Below the pieces are notes generated by a model that saw only the letters and a list, made by a program, of their open reading frames with translations, was not told the DNA's origin and made no database searches. Shown one piece after another: positions 1 through 9,076 of a DNA stretch of 64,000 bases. The DNA comes from Streptomyces uncialis (GTDB lineage Bacteria; Actinomycetota; Actinomycetes; Streptomycetales; Streptomycetaceae), in contig NZ_CP109583.1 in the NCBI RefSeq assembly GCF_036250755.1, positions 4,154,001 through 4,218,000 on the forward strand, in the 5' to 3' direction. Position numbers and translations under genes: made by a program. Position 1 is the stretch's first letter; each line of letters opens with the position of its first letter.

Positions 1-1
1 G

Positions 2-1408
2 GGCTGCGACGCCGACGTCCCCGCGACCGTCGAGTGCACGACCCTCGACGTGCCTCTCGACCACCGCAAGCCGAGCGGCAAGAAGCTCGAACTGTCGCTG
101 TCACGGATCAAGGCCGCCGACCCGGCCAAGCGCCGCGGTGTCCTGCTCTTCAACCCGGGTGGCCCCAGCGGCTCCGGGCTCTTCTACCCCCTCGCGCTGA
201 GCGGCCTTCTGCCGCAGTCCGTGAAGGACCGGTACGACCTGATCGGCTTCGACCCGCGCGGAGTCGGCGCCAGCAGTCCTCTCGCCTGCGGGACGACCAC
301 CGCCGACGAGCGGCTGACGTACCGGCCGTACAAGGACGCGACGTTCGCCAAGGATGTCGCCTGGGCGCGCGACATCGCGCAAGGGTGCCGGAACCTCAAC
401 AAGGACACGCTCCCGCACATCAGCACCCGCAACACGGCACGCGACATGGACATCATCCGCGCGGCCCTCGGTGAGCGGAAGATCTCGTACTTCGGGCTGT
501 CGTACGGGACCTATCTCGGGTCTGTGTACACCCAGTTGTTCCCGCAGCGGGCCGACCGGTTCGTCCTGGACAGCGCGGTCGACCCCAAGCGGGTCTGGCG
601 CAGCATGTCGCAGTCGTGGGCGGTGCAGGCGGAGACCGCGTTCGACCGCTGGACGGCGTGGACCGCCCGCGATTCGGCGCGGTACGGATTCGGTGACACA
701 CCCGCCGAGGTCGAGAAGCTGTTCTGGGACATCGTCGCGCGCGCCGACCGGGAGCCGCTCGACCTCGGCGGGACCGTGTTCGACGGTGCCGAGGTCCGCG
801 AGTACATACGCTGGCAGATCACCCACCCGTCGGTCGCCGCCGACACCTTGGGGCTGCTCCGGGACGCCGCGGCGGGCAAGCCCGTCCCGACCTTCCCGAC
901 CTTCGTGCCGACCGACAACGAGCTGGCGAGCTATCTCGCGATCATGTGCGGTGACGCCCGCTGGCCCACCGACCCGGCCGTCTATCAGGCCGACTCCCGG
1001 CGCGACAGTGTCCGCTATCCCCTGTACGGCGACTCCGTCTCGAACGTCTTCCCGTGCGCCTTCTGGGACCGCCCGCTCGAAGCGGCCACCAAGGTCGACA
1101 ACAAGGTCCCCGCGCTCATCGTCCAGAACGAATGGGACTCGCAGACCCCTCTGGTCGCCGCGCAGGGCCTGCGCCGGGCGTTGAAGGGCTCCCGGCTCGT
1201 CACCGTGGACGAGGGGCAGGGCCACGGCGTGTACTCGCTCGGGATCAGCACCTGCGCCGACGAGCACACCACGACGTATCTGATCACCGGACGGCTTCCC
1301 GCCCGGGACGTCACCTGCGCGGCCGACCCGCAAGCCGCGGCCGACTCCCGGTCCGCCTCGCCGAACCCCGCCCCGGTACCGGCCCGCCTCCCCTTCTCCG
1401 GCCGCTGA
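2..1408 (+). CDS. Alpha/beta-hydrolase of the tripeptidyl-aminopeptidase (TAP) type, 5' end outside window
   Basis: The reading frame is open from the first base, so the N-terminus (usually a signal peptide) lies outside; 468 residues are visible. An alpha/beta-hydrolase core carries the oxyanion-side motif FNPGGPSGSG, the nucleophile elbow GLSYGTYLG (Ser about residue 167 of the visible part), an Asp in NEWDSQTP (about 379) and a His in GQGHGVYS (about 408). The C-terminal Cys-containing segment is that of the TAP-like domain. Relatives are secreted Streptomyces peptidases (SlpD/SlpE/Tap) that remove tri- or dipeptides from extracellular proteins. The family assignment is firm; the peptide specificity is inferred. 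It converges with the DapF-like gene, and a strong hairpin separates them. Confidence 0.88.
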   Translation, partial: GCDADVPATVECTTLDVPLDHRKPSGKKLELSLSRIKAADPAKRRGVLLFNPGGPSGSGLFYPLALSGLLPQSVKDRYDLIGFDPRGVGASSPLACGTTTADERLTYRPYKDATFAKDVAWARDIAQGCRNLNKDTLPHISTRNTARDMDIIRAALGERKISYFGLSYGTYLGSVYTQLFPQRADRFVLDSAVDPKRVWRSMSQSWAVQAETAFDRWTAWTARDSARYGFGDTPAEVEKLFWDIVARADREPLDLGGTVFDGAEVREYIRWQITHPSVAADTLGLLRDAAAGKPVPTFPTFVPTDNELASYLAIMCGDARWPTDPAVYQADSRRDSVRYPLYGDSVSNVFPCAFWDRPLEAATKVDNKVPALIVQNEWDSQTPLVAAQGLRRALKGSRLVTVDEGQGHGVYSLGISTCADEHTTTYLITGRLPARDVTCAADPQAAADSRSASPNPAPVPARLPFSGR

Positions 1409-1450
1409 CCCCGGCACACGGATGACCCGGACCACGCGGACCGCCTGAGA

Positions 1451-1525
1451 GCACCCGGACCGTCCAGAATCACTCGGATCGCCCAAGGGCACCCGGACCC
1501 GTCCAGGGGCACCCGGACAGTCCAG
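1451..1525. repeat. Imperfect repeats of GCACCCGGAC-CGTCCAG
   Basis: Three imperfect copies start at 1451, 1489 and 1509, just downstream of the hydrolase stop and just before the terminator hairpin. No function is visible. Confidence 0.6.
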
Positions 1526-1534
1526 ACGCACACA

Positions 1535-1565
1535 GCGCCCTCCCGCCGGCCAGGCGGGAGGGCGC
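1535..1565. terminator. Bidirectional hairpin terminator
   Basis: A perfect 13-bp stem GCGCCCTCCCGCC / GGCGGGAGGGCGC with a 5-base loop lies between two convergent genes. It has no U-tract, as is usual in Streptomyces. Confidence 0.75.
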
Positions 1566-1571
1566 CCGCTC

Positions 1572-2621
1572 TCAGAACGCGGACGCGGCGGGCTCCAGCG
1601 TCGTCTCGACACCCGCTTCCTTCAGCGCCACGAGGTTCTCGCCGTTGAACGCGGCGAAGGCGTGGATCTCGTCCGTGAACACAGTGCTCTCGTAGCGGAC
1701 GGGCCCCTCGCCGAGCAGCGCCGACGGGTCGAGCTCGGTCGCGTACACGTTCGTCGCGTTGCCCTCCAGGACCGGCTGCCACCGGTCGCCCTCGACCTGC
1801 ATCCAGCTCCGGGCGACCCCGCCCGGGTTGCGGACGACGACGGGCGTGCCCGGCTCGACCCGTCCCAGGCGGGACAGCACCGCGCGGGAAGCGGCGACAC
1901 CCGAACCGCAGGACGGGGTGAGGCCCGCGCCGCGCTCGAACGTCCGCACGAACACCTCCGTCGCGGCCAGGGGGCGTACGAAGGACACGTTCGCGCCGAT
2001 CGGGAAGCTGCCCGCCGCCCGCGCCACACGGGTGCCGGTGGTGATCAGCTCGGTTTCGTCGTACGCGTCGTACGCGCCGCCCCGCCCGTCCGTACCGTCC
2101 TCGCCGCCCAGCACGGTGATCAGATGCGAGTTCGGCACGGCGACGGCCGAGACCCGGCGGGTCGGGTGGTAGGCGGACAGCGTCTCGTCCACGAACGGCC
2201 ACGCCACGTCCGCGACGATCGGCTCCGCCGGGGTGAAGTCGACGGGCGGCAGCTCCACGGACACCCGGCGTACACCGTGCCCGCTGGTCTCGGCGGCGCG
2301 CACGGTGAACGCGTACGGGCCTGTGCGCAGGACGACCGATTCGGCCTGGTAGCGGTCCAGCAGCAGACGGCCGGCACCGCGCATGCCGTTGCCGCACAGC
2401 AGGGACGCGGAACCGTCGGGGTTGAAGAAGTGGGCCTGCGCGCTGCCGTCACGGTGGTCGTCGATGAAGTACACGCCGTCGGCGCCCAGGCCGTTCTCCC
2501 GGTCGCACAGCAGCCGCACCGCACGCTCGACGTCACCCGGTGCGAAGTGGTCGGTGGGGGCGCCGTCGATGACGAGGATGTCATTGAGGCTGCCGTGCGT
2601 CTTGGTGATCGACAGAGCCAT
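1572..2621 (-). CDS. Diaminopimelate-epimerase-family protein (DapF-like)
   Basis: 349 residues. The two catalytic-cysteine motifs of the DapF fold are present: FNPDGS...CGNG (Cys about 76) and ERGAG..PSCGSG (Cys about 238). DapF interconverts LL- and meso-diaminopimelate for lysine and peptidoglycan synthesis, using the two Cys as acid and base. The protein is longer than usual (family about 270-290), with extra residues around 150-200, and the N-terminus (ITKTHGSLND) differs from the usual KxHGxxND(F/Y). It could therefore be a second, specialised epimerase rather than the housekeeping enzyme. The ATG at 2621 aligns the family N-terminus; the frame is open further upstream but that part has no family similarity. 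Confidence 0.82.
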   Translation of the reverse strand: MALSITKTHGSLNDILVIDGAPTDHFAPGDVERAVRLLCDRENGLGADGVYFIDDHRDGSAQAHFFNPDGSASLLCGNGMRGAGRLLLDRYQAESVVLRTGPYAFTVRAAETSGHGVRRVSVELPPVDFTPAEPIVADVAWPFVDETLSAYHPTRRVSAVAVPNSHLITVLGGEDGTDGRGGAYDAYDETELITTGTRVARAAGSFPIGANVSFVRPLAATEVFVRTFERGAGLTPSCGSGVAASRAVLSRLGRVEPGTPVVVRNPGGVARSWMQVEGDRWQPVLEGNATNVYATELDPSALLGEGPVRYESTVFTDEIHAFAAFNGENLVALKEAGVETTLEPAASAF

Positions 2622-2948
2622 GCCGCTGTTCCGTTCGTCGTCCGTGAGCCGTGGTGCGACCTGCGCGGCGGGGGTACGGGAGACACCTCCGGGTCGGCGC
2701 CTCCGGGACGGTGTCCCTCGGGTGGCCTGCACCGATGGTGCCGCCGGTCGGCCGTCGCCGTGCCGGTACGGAGGGCCACCGGTACACCCGGGGCCACCCT
2801 GTTCTCGCAAGTCTAGGGCCGCGCCGTTTGTTCCCCCGATTCGTTCCCCCGGATGCTCCTCCGGCTGTCCCCAGGCAGCCCGGACGGCCCGGCCGGCACG
2901 GGCACGCGGCACGGGCACGCCGACGCCGGATCAGGCAGGTCAGGCAGG
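2622..2948. other. Intergenic region upstream of the DapF-like gene
   Basis: 327 bp between two minus-strand genes. A minus-strand -10-like TAGACT (2810-2815) could promote the DapF-like gene with a leader of about 180 nt. An imperfect inverted repeat GGGAGACACC / GGTGTCCC lies near 2678-2717. I see no gene. Confidence 0.4.
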
Positions 2949-2958
2949 TCAGGCAGGT
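2932..2958. repeat. Three 9-bp tandem repeats spanning a stop codon
   Basis: CAGGCAGGT occurs three times in tandem. The stop codon of the MFS gene (2949-2951, minus strand) lies inside the array. Confidence 0.8.
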
Positions 2959-4433
2959 CGAGCCGAGGGCACGGGCTTTCGGCGGATCATCAGCACCATC
3001 AGCGCGGCAGCCGCGCACAACGCCCCCGACGCGTACCAGACCACGTCGTACGACCCGAAGACGTCCCGCGCGGCCCCGCCGAGGAAGGCGACCAGGGCGG
3101 CGCCCACCTGGTGGGAGGCGAGCACCCAGCCGAAGACGATCGCGCTGTCCTCGCCGTAGTGCTCGCGGCACAGCGCGATGGTCGGCGGCACGGTGGCGAC
3201 CCAGTCCAGCCCGTAGAAGACGATGAAGAACAGCATCGGCGGCTGTACCGACGGAGCCAGCAGCATCGGCAGGAACAGCAGCGAGATCCCGCGCAGCGCG
3301 TAGTAGACCGCCAGCAGCCGCCGGGACTCGTAGCGGTCGGTGAACCATCCGGAGGCGACGGTCCCGATCACGTCGAAGATCCCGATGAGGGCGAGCAGCC
3401 CGGCCGCAGCCGTGATCGGCATGCCGTGGTCGTGCGCCGCCGGGATGAAGTGGGTCTGGATCAGACCGTTGGTGGACGCCCCGCAGATCGCGAAGGAGCC
3501 CGCGAGCAGCCAGAACGGCCCCGTGCGCGCCGCCGCGAACAGCGCGGACACCGCCCGCCGCGCCGCGCCCCGCACCGGTGGCGGCTTGGGTACGAACTCC
3601 GTCGCGCCGTAGGGCGTGGCTCCCACGTCCGCCGGGTGGTCCCGCAGCAGCAGCCAGACGAACGGCACGACGGCCAGCGCGGTCAGGGACACCGTCACGG
3701 CGGCGGCACGCCAGGCGTGGTTCGCCACGATCCAGGAGAGCAGCGGCAGGAAGATCAGCTGACCGGACGCGGCGGCGGCCGTGAGCAGCCCCGTCACCAG
3801 GCCCCGGCGCGCGGTGAACCACCGGTTGGCGATCGTCGCGGCGAACGCCAGGGCCATCGAGCCCGCGCCCAGTCCCACCAGCAGACCCCAGCCGAGGACG
3901 AGTTGCCAGGGCTCGGTCATCCACACCGTGGCGCCGGACCCGACGGCGATCACGGTCAGCGAGGTGGCGACCACCCGCCGGACGCCGAAGCGGTCCATGA
4001 GCGCGGCGGCGAACGGGGCCGTCAGCCCGTACAGGGCGAGGTTCACCGAGACCGCGAGCCCGATCGTGCCCCGTGACCAGCCGAACTCCTCCTCCAGTGG
4101 ATCGAACAGCAGCCCCGGCAGCGACCGGAAGGCGGCCGCCCCGATGATCGTCACGAACGCGACGGCGACGACGAGCCACGCGCGGTGGACTCGTCGCCCC
4201 GCGCGGAGCCCGGGATCGGGATCGGGACCGGGCGTCGACACGGGACCGGGATCGGGACCGGGGGTCGACACGGGACCGGGACCGGAAATCGGCACAGAGC
4301 CAGGACCGGGAGTCGACATGGCGCTGGGGCCGGGACCGGGGGTCGGCACGGTCCGCCGTGGGGGGTCCGAGTGGTCGGCGGGGGCCGTCGGGTCCGGGGT
4401 GCCGCCCGGTGGAGTGGTCGCTGCCTGAGTCAC
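2949..4433 (-). CDS. MFS transporter, monocarboxylate/oxalate-formate (OFA) type
   Basis: 494 residues with about 12 hydrophobic helices in the Major Facilitator pattern. The N-half segment GLGAGSMALAFAATIANRWF and following FTARRGLVTG resemble monocarboxylate-transporter/OFA MFS members, so the substrate may be a small organic acid, but this is inferred. The first 80 residues are a disordered Pro-Gly-Asp tract with TPGPGP repeats. The GTG at 4433 was chosen because a GGAGG ribosome site precedes it at proper spacing; the frame is open further upstream without similarity. It is divergent from a DJ-1/AraC regulator 71 bp away, which may control it. Confidence 0.85.
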   Translation of the reverse strand: MTQAATTPPGGTPDPTAPADHSDPPRRTVPTPGPGPSAMSTPGPGSVPISGPGPVSTPGPDPGPVSTPGPDPDPGLRAGRRVHRAWLVVAVAFVTIIGAAAFRSLPGLLFDPLEEEFGWSRGTIGLAVSVNLALYGLTAPFAAALMDRFGVRRVVATSLTVIAVGSGATVWMTEPWQLVLGWGLLVGLGAGSMALAFAATIANRWFTARRGLVTGLLTAAAASGQLIFLPLLSWIVANHAWRAAAVTVSLTALAVVPFVWLLLRDHPADVGATPYGATEFVPKPPPVRGAARRAVSALFAAARTGPFWLLAGSFAICGASTNGLIQTHFIPAAHDHGMPITAAAGLLALIGIFDVIGTVASGWFTDRYESRRLLAVYYALRGISLLFLPMLLAPSVQPPMLFFIVFYGLDWVATVPPTIALCREHYGEDSAIVFGWVLASHQVGAALVAFLGGAARDVFGSYDVVWYASGALCAAAALMVLMIRRKPVPSARPA

Positions 4434-4492
4434 ACATGACAGCCTCCGTGCACATGACACCTCGGACGAGTGGCCCGAAGGCCAGCGTTCAC

Positions 4493-4498
4493 TAGGAT
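4493..4498 (+). promoter_or_regulatory. -10 box for a leaderless transcript
   Basis: TAGGAT ends six bases before the ATG at 4505, and no ribosome site is present. This fits transcription starting at the start codon. Confidence 0.5.
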
Positions 4499-4504
4499 CG
4501 GGCC

Positions 4505-5671
4505 ATGGCTCCCCAGCGCCCCGAGTCCCGGCCTTCCCCGCCCCGGACCACCTGGCCCCGAACCTTCGTAGCCGAACCAGCGGCGGCGCCGGGCCATGAC
4601 CCGGTACCGGACCACGCCCCCGGCCCGGCACAGCACCCGATGCGGGACCAAGTCCCCTGCCCGCCACGGGACCCGGTACCGGTCGCGCCCCCGCACCGCG
4701 TGGTCGTCCTCGCGCTCGACGGCGTCCTGCCCTTCGAACTGGGCATCCCCCAGCGCATCTTCGGCCGCGCGCGGGATGCCGCCGGGCGGGGGCTGTACGA
4801 GGTCGTGACCTGTTCGGTCCGGGCCCCGGGGCCGGTCCGCGCGGAGGCCGACTTCTCGATCCTCGTGGAGAACGGACCCGAGGCCCTCGCCACCGCCGAC
4901 ACGGTCGTGGTGCCCGCCTCCTACCAGCTGGGGCCCGTCTTCGAGAAGGGCGAACTCACCGGCGAACTGGCCACCGCGCTCGGGTACGTCCGCCCGGGCA
5001 CCCGGCTGATGTCCATCTGTACGGGTGGCTACGTCCTCGCCGCGGCGGGCTGGCTGGACGGCCGCCCCGCCACCACCCACTGGTCCTCCGCCGACCACTT
5101 TCAACGCCTCTTCCCCCGGGTCGAGGTCGACGCGGACGTCCTGTTCGTCGATGACGGTGATGTGCTCACCTCCGCGGGGGTCGCCGCCGGCATCGACCTC
5201 TGTCTCCATGTCGTACGCCGGGACCACGGCTCCGCGGTCGCCAACGACGTGGCCCGCCGCACCGTCGTCCCCCCGCACCGCGACGGGGGCCAGGCCCAGT
5301 ACATCGAGAGGCCCGTGCCGGAGCCCCGGCTGGCGACCACCGCAAGCGCGCGGGCCTGGGCCCTGGCCCGGCTGCACGAGCCGCTCCAGCTCCGGGACCT
5401 GGCGGCCCGCGAGTCCATGTCCGTACGCACGTTCACGCGTCGGTTCCGTGAGGAGGTCGGGGTGAGTCCCGGTCAGTGGCTCACCCACCAGCGTGTGCAG
5501 CGGGCCCGGCATCTGCTGGAGTCGAGCGCCCTGTCCATGGACCAGGTGGCTCAGGACGCCGGGTTCGGGACCGCGCAGTCCATGCGCCAGCATCTACAGG
5601 CCGCCCTCGGTGTCACGCCCACCGCGTACCGGCGCACCTTCCGGTCGGGCACCGCCCTCCCCGCGCGCTGA
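4505..5671 (+). CDS. DJ-1/PfpI-domain AraC-family transcriptional regulator
   Basis: 388 residues. A variable Pro-rich N-terminus (about 1-55) is followed by a DJ-1/PfpI (glutamine-amidotransferase-like) domain (about 60-230) with the elbow MSICTGGYVLAAAGWLDGR and ATTHW. The C-terminus has two AraC-type helix-turn-helices (about 290-385; VRTFTRRFREEVGVSPGQWL and the following GFGTAQSMRQH). Such proteins are one-component activators or repressors of nearby genes. Here the divergent MFS transporter is the obvious candidate target. The 3' end overlaps the convergent MFS gene by 78 bp. Its ligand cannot be told from sequence. Confidence 0.9.
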   Translation: MAPQRPESRPSPPRTTWPRTFVAEPAAAPGHDPVPDHAPGPAQHPMRDQVPCPPRDPVPVAPPHRVVVLALDGVLPFELGIPQRIFGRARDAAGRGLYEVVTCSVRAPGPVRAEADFSILVENGPEALATADTVVVPASYQLGPVFEKGELTGELATALGYVRPGTRLMSICTGGYVLAAAGWLDGRPATTHWSSADHFQRLFPRVEVDADVLFVDDGDVLTSAGVAAGIDLCLHVVRRDHGSAVANDVARRTVVPPHRDGGQAQYIERPVPEPRLATTASARAWALARLHEPLQLRDLAARESMSVRTFTRRFREEVGVSPGQWLTHQRVQRARHLLESSALSMDQVAQDAGFGTAQSMRQHLQAALGVTPTAYRRTFRSGTALPAR

Positions 5672-6886
5672 CGACGCTCCACCGCCGGACCCGGCGAGCG
5701 GGGACGACCCCGCGCCACACCGCACCCGTGCGGTCAACCGTCGTTCGCCCACCGCGGCGACAACGATCAGCACCGCGGTGAGCCCGACGCCGGCGAGCAT
5801 CGCGCCGGACGGAGTGGTGACCCCGAGCAGGACGCCCGCGAGGGACCCCGCCGCCGCGTATCCGGCGCCCACCGCCGCGTACATCAGCGAGTAGCCGGCG
5901 GCGACCGCGCTGGGCGGCAGCACCTCCCGCAGGGACAGGTTGCGCGCGAGCAGGGCGCCCGCCTGGAGGACACCGCCACAGGCCAGGGCGACGGCGAGAA
6001 CCACGGTGTTCGGGACCAGGGCCACGACGATCACGCAGGTCAGGAGGCCGCAGAGCAACACGAGACCCTGCGTGGGCAGCCGCCCCGGCCAGCTCCGCAG
6101 CCCGTACACGTACGCCCCCGCCGCCGCGCCCACGGACAGCCCCGCGAGCAGCGGCCCCGTCCAGCCCACACCCACACCGCGATGCTCCAGGAGGGCGGGC
6201 AGCACCAGCTCGGCGAGGGCCAGCGGGGCGAGGCCGGCCGCCCCGAGCACGTACACGGGCCAGACGCGCGCCATCAGCCGCGCCATCGGCTCGCCACCCC
6301 GGTCGTCCGGATCCGAGGTCCAGCCCGGGGGCAGCAGCCACAGCCCCACGACCGACGCGCCCATGAAGCCTCCGGCCAGCAGCAGCGGCGTGGCGGGTGC
6401 CACCCCGAGGGCGAGTCCGGCGACAAGGGCCGGGGACGCGGCCCACACCGCGTTGGTGAGCATGGACTCGACGGACAGCACCTGGGTGACCGCCCGGTCG
6501 GGGACGAGGGTGGTCAGCAGCGCGCGCAGCCCGCCCGGCGCGGCAGCGGGTGCCGCGCCCGCGACGAAGGCGAGCACGCCGAGCACGAGTGGGTGCCCGC
6601 CCGGCAGCAGCCCCAGCCCGACGAAGGCCGCCGCGCCCACGCACAGCCCGGCGGCGAGATGCGGTCTGGCCCGCTCGGACCGCATCCGCATCCCGAGCAA
6701 GGGCGCGCCGACGATCTCCCCGACCACGTACACGGCGGCGAGCGCGGCGCCCAGGGTGTATCCGCCGGGCCGCTCGCGCACGAAGAAGACCAGGGCGAGA
6801 GGCGCCATGGCGACGGGCAGCCGCGCGCCCACGGCGACCACCGCCCAGGCGCCCACGGCCTTCGAGACGACCTCGCGATAACTCAT
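5594..6886 (-). CDS. MFS transporter
   Basis: 430 residues, strongly hydrophobic, with 10-12 predicted helices in two halves joined by a loop near residues 195-210 (PPGWTSDPDDRGG). It belongs to the group of small actinobacterial MFS permeases; the substrate is unknown. The 3' end overlaps the convergent AraC gene by 78 bp, which adds a charged C-terminal tail rich in Gly and Arg that is probably dispensable. The ATG at 6886 is preceded at six bases by TAGCTT (minus strand, 6893-6898), so the transcript may be leaderless. Confidence 0.85.
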   Translation of the reverse strand: MSYREVVSKAVGAWAVVAVGARLPVAMAPLALVFFVRERPGGYTLGAALAAVYVVGEIVGAPLLGMRMRSERARPHLAAGLCVGAAAFVGLGLLPGGHPLVLGVLAFVAGAAPAAAPGGLRALLTTLVPDRAVTQVLSVESMLTNAVWAASPALVAGLALGVAPATPLLLAGGFMGASVVGLWLLPPGWTSDPDDRGGEPMARLMARVWPVYVLGAAGLAPLALAELVLPALLEHRGVGVGWTGPLLAGLSVGAAAGAYVYGLRSWPGRLPTQGLVLLCGLLTCVIVVALVPNTVVLAVALACGGVLQAGALLARNLSLREVLPPSAVAAGYSLMYAAVGAGYAAAGSLAGVLLGVTTPSGAMLAGVGLTAVLIVVAAVGERRLTARVRCGAGSSPLAGSGGGASSARGEGGARPEGAPVRGGRDTEGGL

Positions 6887-6993
6887 GCCTCGAAGCTAAC
6901 GGGCCCCGCCGACATCGGTCCCCGACCCTGTGGATAACTCCCAACGACCCACTGCCGCCTGCCCTCTGACACCTGGCGCCGCCCACCGCCGAC

Positions 6994-7116
6994 AGACGGC
7001 AGACGGCAGACGGCAGACGGCAGACGGCGATCAGGTGGATCAGCGAGCCGGACGGGCCCGACAGATCGGGCCCGACAGACAGGTCAACAGGTCAGACAGC
7101 TCAACAGGTCAGACAG
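6994..7116. repeat. Short tandem repeats downstream of the RsbW-like gene
   Basis: Five tandem copies of AGACGGC (6994-7028) are followed by GATCGGGCCCGACA-type repeats and two copies of CAACAGGTCAGACAG (7085-7099 and 7102-7116). The second of these contains the stop codon of the gene at 7109. Confidence 0.8.
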
Positions 7117-7582
7117 GCCGGACCGCTTCGTAGGTGAAACCGAAACCGTTCCGGAGCGAGTTGCCCGCCCCGGAGCGGTCCACCTCGCACCAGATCCGCT
7201 TGCCCGACCCCTCGCGCTGCCAGCCCCACCGGTCGGCGAGCCCGTCGACGAGTTCGAGGCCACGTCCGCCCGTCTCGTCGCCCTCGGCGTGCCGGGGACG
7301 CGGTGGCCGCGCACAGGAGTCGGCCACCTCCACCCGGACGGTCTCGGGCTCGGTCTCCGCGTCCGGACCGCGTCCGGACAGCAGGATGCGCAGCACAGCG
7401 GGGCATCCGGTGTGCACGACGGCGTTGGTGACCAGCTCCGACACCAGCAGGATGAGGGTCTCGGCCAACGGCTCGTCCGCCGCTATGCCCGAACCGGCGA
7501 GCCGTGACCGCGCCCACCTCCGGGCCCGCCCCACCTCCGAGGGGTCAGGCCGGACTTCCAACTGCACCTGAAGCACCTGCAC
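7109..7582 (-). CDS. ATP-binding protein of the anti-sigma/serine-kinase (RsbW-like HATPase_c_2) family
   Basis: 157 residues forming a single GHKL ATPase domain: N-box SELVTNAVVHT (about 49-59), G1-like VEVADS (about 85) and G2-like ETGGRGLELVDGLADRWGW (about 104-122). Members bind ATP and phosphorylate STAS anti-anti-sigma partners or sequester sigma factors. A STAS protein lies 1.5 kb away (9077-9484), though many Streptomyces copies are orphans. The C-terminal residues after EVDRSG are variable. The GTG at 7582 is the first start giving the family N-terminus (VQLEVRPD). Confidence 0.85.
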   Translation of the reverse strand: MQVLQVQLEVRPDPSEVGRARRWARSRLAGSGIAADEPLAETLILLVSELVTNAVVHTGCPAVLRILLSGRGPDAETEPETVRVEVADSCARPPRPRHAEGDETGGRGLELVDGLADRWGWQREGSGKRIWCEVDRSGAGNSLRNGFGFTYEAVRPV

Positions 7583-8306
7583 CGCTCACACCATCCGAAC
7601 CGGCGGACACATCGCCTCGCGCCTCCCAAGGGTCACGGAACGTGATCCCCTTACGAAACAGCATGGTTGACGTACAGTCACCCCAACAAGCGCTTCGGGC
7701 ATATTCCAGCGCGAAGGAGTACGCGTGCGGCATACTGTGCGACGCTCGCCGGAGGGGGTCGAACAAGAGGGCGTGAGACCGCCCCTTGTGCGAGGAACGG
7801 GACACAACACCAGGTCCGGCGCCGCCTCAGAGGCAACACCGGAACGACTCGGCCACAGGTCCGCTCGCATCTCACACAAGGTACCGGAGCCGACACCTGT
7901 CCCGGCATCGCGACGAGTCATACGAAGGACACAACCCGGTATCGACACTGCGTGACCCCTGTGCGTACGCCACGCAGCACGCTTCCGCTCCCGCCAACAC
8001 GCAGAGTGAACCCTTCCCCTTCGCCTCCATGGCCCCCGCGACAGGCCATGCGCCTACGGGGGCGCGGCGACGCGGGGTTCGGAACGACACCGGTCGAGGG
8101 CATGGCTCTTGGCCCGGCACATGTCCAACTCGGCACTCGCGCCGGGATGTCACTGTCCAGGTCGGCTCAACGCCCGCGCTGCGGTGGGGTGATCGATCCC
8201 GGGGCCGGTTTGCCCGGAGGCGTCTCTCGGACGCCTCCTGACGCGTTCAGCCGGGCCGGAAGGGCGTGTTTGCCCCCGGGAAGCTCGGAAGGCAGGTGCG
8301 GCCCGG
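7583..8306. other. Intergenic region, 724 bp
   Basis: No confident gene. A plus-strand reading frame starts with GTG at 7725 behind a good GAAGGAGT ribosome site and runs 76 codons, but its third-position GC is only about 55%, so it is probably not coding or is a decayed gene. The DNA here is less GC-biased than its neighbours. A terminator hairpin for the EF-hand gene lies at 8216-8238. Confidence 0.5.
8216..8238. terminator. Hairpin terminator
   Basis: GGAGGCGTC / GACGCCTCC, a perfect 9-bp stem with a 5-base loop, 69 bp beyond the stop of the EF-hand gene on the minus strand. Confidence 0.6.
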
Positions 8307-8819
8307 CTACTCCGGGACCGTGAAGTAGCGGGCGAAGGCCGTGACGACCTCCCGCTCGGTGATCCGGCCGTCCGCGTCCTGGTCGAGCGCCTCCGCGACG
8401 GCCTTGGCGGACGCCTCTGCCACGCCCAGGCAACGCAGCGCCCGCACGACCTCGTGCACGGTGGTGGCGCCGTCCGCGTCGGTGTCCGCGACGGCGAGGG
8501 CCGCGTGCAGGAAGGGCCGGGCGATCTCCGCGAAGCCCTCCGGGTTGTCCCGCAGCCGCTTGACCGCGCTGTTCACGAACTCCCCGCGCGTGATGCGCTG
8601 GTCACCGTCCCGGTCGGCGATCCCCGCCATGCCCTGCCAGAACGCCTCGGCACCGATGTACAGGGCCTGCCCCTTGTCGCACCGCGCGGGCGTGCCGAAC
8701 TCGGTGAGCAGGGTCTTGGCCGCGGAGCTGAAGTCCTCGCGGTCGATGTAGCCGTTGCCGTCCTGGTCGAAAGTGGCGAACCGGGCGGCGATCCTGCGCT
8801 CGTTCTCGGTGCTGACCAT
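8307..8819 (-). CDS. EF-hand calcium-binding protein (calerythrin/CabC-like)
   Basis: 170 residues with four EF-hand loops: DQDGNGYIDRED (18-29), DRDGDQRITRGE (69-80), a weaker DTDADGATTVHE (112-123) and DQDADGRITERE (146-157). The layout is that of calerythrin and Streptomyces Cab proteins, which bind Ca2+ in the cytoplasm and influence spore germination and aerial growth in S. coelicolor. Loops 1, 2 and 4 keep the Asp/Asn ligands and the final Glu. Loop 3 lacks the hydrophobic residue at position 8 and may be weak. It is monocistronic, with a hairpin downstream. Confidence 0.92.
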   Translation of the reverse strand: MVSTENERRIAARFATFDQDGNGYIDREDFSSAAKTLLTEFGTPARCDKGQALYIGAEAFWQGMAGIADRDGDQRITRGEFVNSAVKRLRDNPEGFAEIARPFLHAALAVADTDADGATTVHEVVRALRCLGVAEASAKAVAEALDQDADGRITEREVVTAFARYFTVPE

Positions 8820-9076
8820 GGGTTATCGGGCCGCCTCACGTTACGGGTTGCGGTTGCTTCCGATCGGGAGCGTACGTCCTCGGCGGTGCCGCCGGGCCGG
8901 GAACCCGTCGCTTGTGGCAAGACCGTGGGGTTTGCGGTACGGCACGTACGGCGGCCACCTCGGACGGTCATGGAGACGGCTACCGCGCGCGGGCACACCT
9001 CTTAGGCGACGCGCACACCACGTCGTCCCGGTACGCACCGACGCGCACACCACGTCGTCCCGTACCGGGGCGGGCG

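Noticed and set aside
6994..7028. CRISPR-like array (AGACGGC repeated)
   Set aside because: Contiguous 7-bp tandem repeats without spacers and no cas genes.
7725..7955. 76-codon plus-strand frame with a good ribosome site
   Set aside because: Third-position GC is only about 55%, far below real genes here, and the translation has no recognisable features.
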